Positions 61,408-64,000 of a stretch of 64,000 bases of DNA are shown one piece after another. Below the pieces are notes generated by a model. It did not search any database and was not told the origin of the DNA. It was given only the letters and a program-made list of their open reading frames with translations. This DNA comes from Lachnospiraceae bacterium. GTDB taxonomy: Bacteria; Bacillota; Clostridia; Lachnospirales; Lachnospiraceae. The translations under genes and the position numbers were made by a program. Every line of letters begins with the position of its first letter. Position 1 is the stretch's first letter. The stretch is from assembly GCA_017470935.1 (NCBI GenBank), contig JAFUXG010000030.1, positions 1 to 64,000 on the forward strand, in the 5' to 3' direction.

Positions 61408-62649
61408 CTACTTATCGAATATCGGTATCCTTATTATCTGGGATGTTCCCTGTTCAGTCTGCTTAATGGATAATTCTCCATTACACATAAGCTTTAACCG
61501 GGTTCTCACATTCTTGATTCCCACACTCTTATGCTCCTTCTGTGTTTTAAGCTCTGTTCTTCTCCCATGCCCGTCATCAGATACTATTATCACATAAAAT
61601 CCCTTATCAATCCTTGTTCTTATAATTACTTTGTCTCCTTCTGTACTCATGTCCACTCCATACTTAATGGCATTTTCCATCAATGGCTGAACCGTAAGAG
61701 CAGGTATAGAAAAATCCGTAACCTCATAGTCCTTAATTACCTCAAAGCCTCTTGACTGCGTGATCATCGCAAGCTCCACAAACATATCAACATGCTTCAT
61801 TTCCTCAAGAAACGGAATCATTTCAACGCTTGTAAGAGATTCAAGATTATTTCTTAAGTGTCCTGAAAAGTTAAGGATTGCAGGCTTTACAGCTTCTGAG
61901 TCCTCATCGCAGAGAAGGGCGATCTGCTGAAGTGAATTATATATAAAATGTGGGTGAATCTGTTCCATCATAAGTGCAACCTTATTCTCCGAAAGAGCCG
62001 CTTCCCTGAGAAAAAGTTCCCGTTCCACATCTATCTGGTACAGGAACATTACCACCAGCAAAAGCATGGACATTCCGATTCCGGTAACATTTACCCCGGC
62101 ACCCATCATTCCTATAAATGATACCGCAACAGGAAAGAGACATCCTATAACAAATCCAATACTGGCTCTTATGTCCTTCGATGATATTAGCAGCATAAAT
62201 ATAATGATCACATATTCCATCAAAAATGCTGTCCACCTGAAAAAGCTGTCATTCGCAAACAATATGAAGGAGATTGTAAGGATAGCAATAAGTCCCTGCA
62301 GGGAGAACCAGAACTGTCCATCCCACTCCTGCCCTTCATCTCTTTCCGTCTCAATAAAATAAAGGGTAAAAATCGGTGCTACTATCGCATAGAATATGTG
62401 TGCCCATAATATACAGTAATCAGATGAGCGAAACATATCATGTACCAGAAAACCGCCTGACATGAATTCAAAGGTTATACCTCCCATGACCGTAAGAACA
62501 GCCGCTATGAACCATCCCATACGCTTGCTGTAATTTTTCATCAGCATTATCACTATAAGAATTGTAAGCAGCAAAAATACTGAGGCAAATACTGTTACTG
62601 TATGCACTGTCTCCTGTACTTCAAGTGTTCCAAGCTTCAATTCCTGCAA
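61408..62649 (-). CDS. LytS-type sensor histidine kinase
   Basis: About 413 aa. Around six or seven N-terminal TM helices (about 10-200) form a 7TM-like sensor. The His_kinase/HATPase region has the phosphoacceptor in MEQIHPHFIYNSLQQI (His232), N-box-like PLMENAIKYG and G-box VSDDGHGR. It should phosphorylate Asp53 of the response regulator encoded next. A TTG at 62649, 8 bases behind GGAGG, is the best start. The longer frame to 62754 would add 35 hydrophilic residues and overlap the upstream gene. The signal is unknown; the sensor is entirely membrane-embedded. Confidence 0.82.
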   Translation of the reverse strand: MQELKLGTLEVQETVHTVTVFASVFLLLTILIVIMLMKNYSKRMGWFIAAVLTVMGGITFEFMSGGFLVHDMFRSSDYCILWAHIFYAIVAPIFTLYFIETERDEGQEWDGQFWFSLQGLIAILTISFILFANDSFFRWTAFLMEYVIIIFMLLISSKDIRASIGFVIGCLFPVAVSFIGMMGAGVNVTGIGMSMLLLVVMFLYQIDVERELFLREAALSENKVALMMEQIHPHFIYNSLQQIALLCDEDSEAVKPAILNFSGHLRNNLESLTSVEMIPFLEEMKHVDMFVELAMITQSRGFEVIKDYEVTDFSIPALTVQPLMENAIKYGVDMSTEGDKVIIRTRIDKGFYVIIVSDDGHGRRTELKTQKEHKSVGIKNVRTRLKLMCNGELSIKQTEQGTSQIIRIPIFDK

Positions 62650-62713
62650 ATGCCTCACCTCCTGTTCCGCTTCTCTATCAGAGCTTGCACAGACTTCAGA
62701 CCGGCCTCCCGGC

Positions 62714-63484
62714 TTACACTCCTCTGTTATATCTGTATAAGTAATAGTTCCCAAATACCTTCCATGTGTTAAGGAAAATAATTATTGAGATTGCAATATG
62801 TATAAAGGTAAGTATTATTGAAATTACTATAGAAATTCTTATCATGACTGAAATTATCCCCGGTGATATTGTTACTGCATACATCATAATATACATACCT
62901 GCATATAGAAGGAACCACATAAGATTCCTGACAATCTCTAAGATTATCCATGTTTTGTTCAGAGTTCTTATATGAGCAGCAGATACTGCGGGGGCGTATG
63001 GAACAGGTCTGCCGCTTATGCCAGCCGCCCCATCAATCTCATCTATCATCTCTATAAGTCCGTTAAGCAAAACAGCAACTCCTGCAACGACAAGCAATTT
63101 GGGGATTATATTCAATGCACTGTATAATATATGCGAAAACAAACCTTTCCCATATATTCTTACGAACAGTCCAACAATCTGTCTTATGAGTTCACTGAGC
63201 ATTTCAAACACCAATATGATCCATGCATAGTTATAAGATCTTGAAATGCCGTTCATCCTGTATAGACATACAAGTGATACTATGGAGAATGCCAGATTGA
63301 AGAATTCGCAGGCATAATATACAGTATCCAGTCCGCCACTCGCCGCCACACCCTTTATTCCTGATTCTGATAAAGTGATCATAACCGTAAGCATACTTAT
63401 ATTTAATAATGGTATTATCAACAATAACAGCAGCAAAGAGACCGGCAATATTCTCATTGATCTGTAATCCAGTTCTTCTGACAT
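62714..63484 (-). CDS. Polytopic membrane protein of the two-component operon
   Basis: 256 aa with about six TM helices (for example ILPVSLLLLLLIIPLLNISM, ILEIVRNLMWFLLYAGMYIM, IVISIILTFIHIAISIIIFL). No family recognised. ATG at 63484 lies 6 bases behind AGGTG. Immediately upstream of the kinase gene, it could be an accessory sensor or a transporter-like signal partner. Overall topology resembles the kinase's own membrane part, so a shared origin is possible. Confidence 0.6.
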   Translation of the reverse strand: MSEELDYRSMRILPVSLLLLLLIIPLLNISMLTVMITLSESGIKGVAASGGLDTVYYACEFFNLAFSIVSLVCLYRMNGISRSYNYAWIILVFEMLSELIRQIVGLFVRIYGKGLFSHILYSALNIIPKLLVVAGVAVLLNGLIEMIDEIDGAAGISGRPVPYAPAVSAAHIRTLNKTWIILEIVRNLMWFLLYAGMYIMMYAVTISPGIISVMIRISIVISIILTFIHIAISIIIFLNTWKVFGNYYLYRYNRGV

Positions 63485-63566
63485 GTATTTCACCTGCTAT
63501 TTTTCAACCCTTCCTGTATAGTATTACATGTTTTATGTATGTTTTATCAGCTACAATTCTGAATAA

Positions 63567-64000
63567 TCAATGGAACACATTACCACCAATATTCACTCCC
63601 TCGATATTATGTTCTGCAGCATATTTCTCAGATTTAAAATACAGATTCGGAACATTTCTTTTTCCATCTAATACTTCTTTAGCTACGGACATGCAGCTGT
63701 CTGCAGGACCTCTGGCAAGAATATATGCAAGTCTTCCTGTTCTTACCGGTTCAAACTGCATATCAGCATATATAACACCCTCGATAGTGTTATCAAATCT
63801 TGTACTTTCCACTCTGTTCATAACTACACTCCCCACAGCAACCATCCCGGGATAGTGGCTGTTTCCTGCTTCCGCCTCAATAATACCAGCAAGTGTAACA
63901 AGCTCGGAATCCGTGTGAGGATATGGAGATTTATAGTAAAACTGTGTTCCGTCACCGATATATGTAACATTACTGGAGTATGCATCCTGGCTGTAGCCAT
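63567..64000 (-). CDS. SleB-type cell wall hydrolase, 5' end beyond the window
   Basis: Partial: the frame is open to the right edge. The C-terminal catalytic domain is visible: LVTLAGIIEAEAGNSHYPG carries the probable catalytic Glu, followed by GMVAVGSVVMNRVEST, NTIEGVIYADMQFEPV and CMSVAKEVLDGKRNVPN. These match the Hydrolase_2 (SleB/CwlJ) family, which cleaves peptidoglycan. It lies just upstream of the two-component operon. A wall-opening enzyme would suit a T4SS (VirB1 role), but SleB-type genes are common elsewhere, so the link is only positional. Confidence 0.8.
   Translation of the reverse strand, partial: GYSQDAYSSNVTYIGDGTQFYYKSPYPHTDSELVTLAGIIEAEAGNSHYPGMVAVGSVVMNRVESTRFDNTIEGVIYADMQFEPVRTGRLAYILARGPADSCMSVAKEVLDGKRNVPNLYFKSEKYAAEHNIEGVNIGGNVFH

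Overview
The window looks like a chromosomal segment from a low-GC Firmicute of the Lachnospiraceae type. Supporting features are AGGAGG-type ribosome sites, DegV, DUF6033-like, SleB-type and M56/BlaI genes, and Glu/Thr-rich surface proteins. The species assignment is inference. Every recognisable gene lies on the minus strand, so transcription runs from high to low coordinates throughout. Many starts were moved to internal ATG/GTG/TTG codons that have a proper Shine-Dalgarno sequence.

Right end (60.5-64 kb): a partial SleB-type wall hydrolase, a polytopic membrane protein, a LytS-type sensor kinase and a response regulator with a SARP/BTAD-type output domain, closed by a terminator. Next comes a divergent Gram-positive type IV secretion cluster (48.7-60.4 kb): VirB2-like pilin, VirD4 coupling ATPase, a secreted Ig-like membrane-anchored protein, a VirB6/TrbL-like channel protein, and a PrgI/VirB3-VirB4 fusion with a long acidic repeat tail. 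No relaxase is visible. Downstream are small ORFs, a STAS anti-anti-sigma protein, an AAA/PD-(D/E)XK protein, two secreted surface proteins (one of about 2431 aa) and an MNT/HEPN toxin-antitoxin pair. Then follow a secreted acidic protein, two proteins with short repeated motifs (one an RsbW-type kinase), an RsbU/SpoIIE phosphatase and DegV. Last are three long proteins (456, 1172 and 1045 aa) that share sequence blocks and have Lys/Arg-rich C termini; the largest carries a GHSRGA lipase-type nucleophile elbow.

The central result is a promoter module present six times (26.8, 35.0, 43.5, 45.9, 60.3 and 60.4 kb): GTTGCAC-N4-GTAGCGC-N9-TAtAwT, with invariant spacing. The two heptamers form a direct repeat with an 11-bp period next to a -10 box, which is the architecture used by SARP-type activators. 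A SARP-like response regulator is encoded immediately upstream. The modules head the pilin/T4SS unit, both surface-protein genes, the acidic secreted protein/partner-switching unit, and the effector-like unit. Terminators directly precede three of them. I read 17.8-63.5 kb as one two-component-controlled regulon: a non-classical T4SS, its surface proteins, its candidate effectors and a partner-switching module.

Left end (0.6-17.7 kb): a mec-like operon (blaI, an M56 sensor protease with an RCC1-like domain in place of a penicillin sensor, a MecA-like PBP and a duplicated lipoprotein); a GNAT-like/small-protein pair; a DUF6033-like gene; a second blaI with an M56 gene split in two; an ECF sigma/anti-sigma pair; a membrane protein; and a two-gene corrinoid unit.
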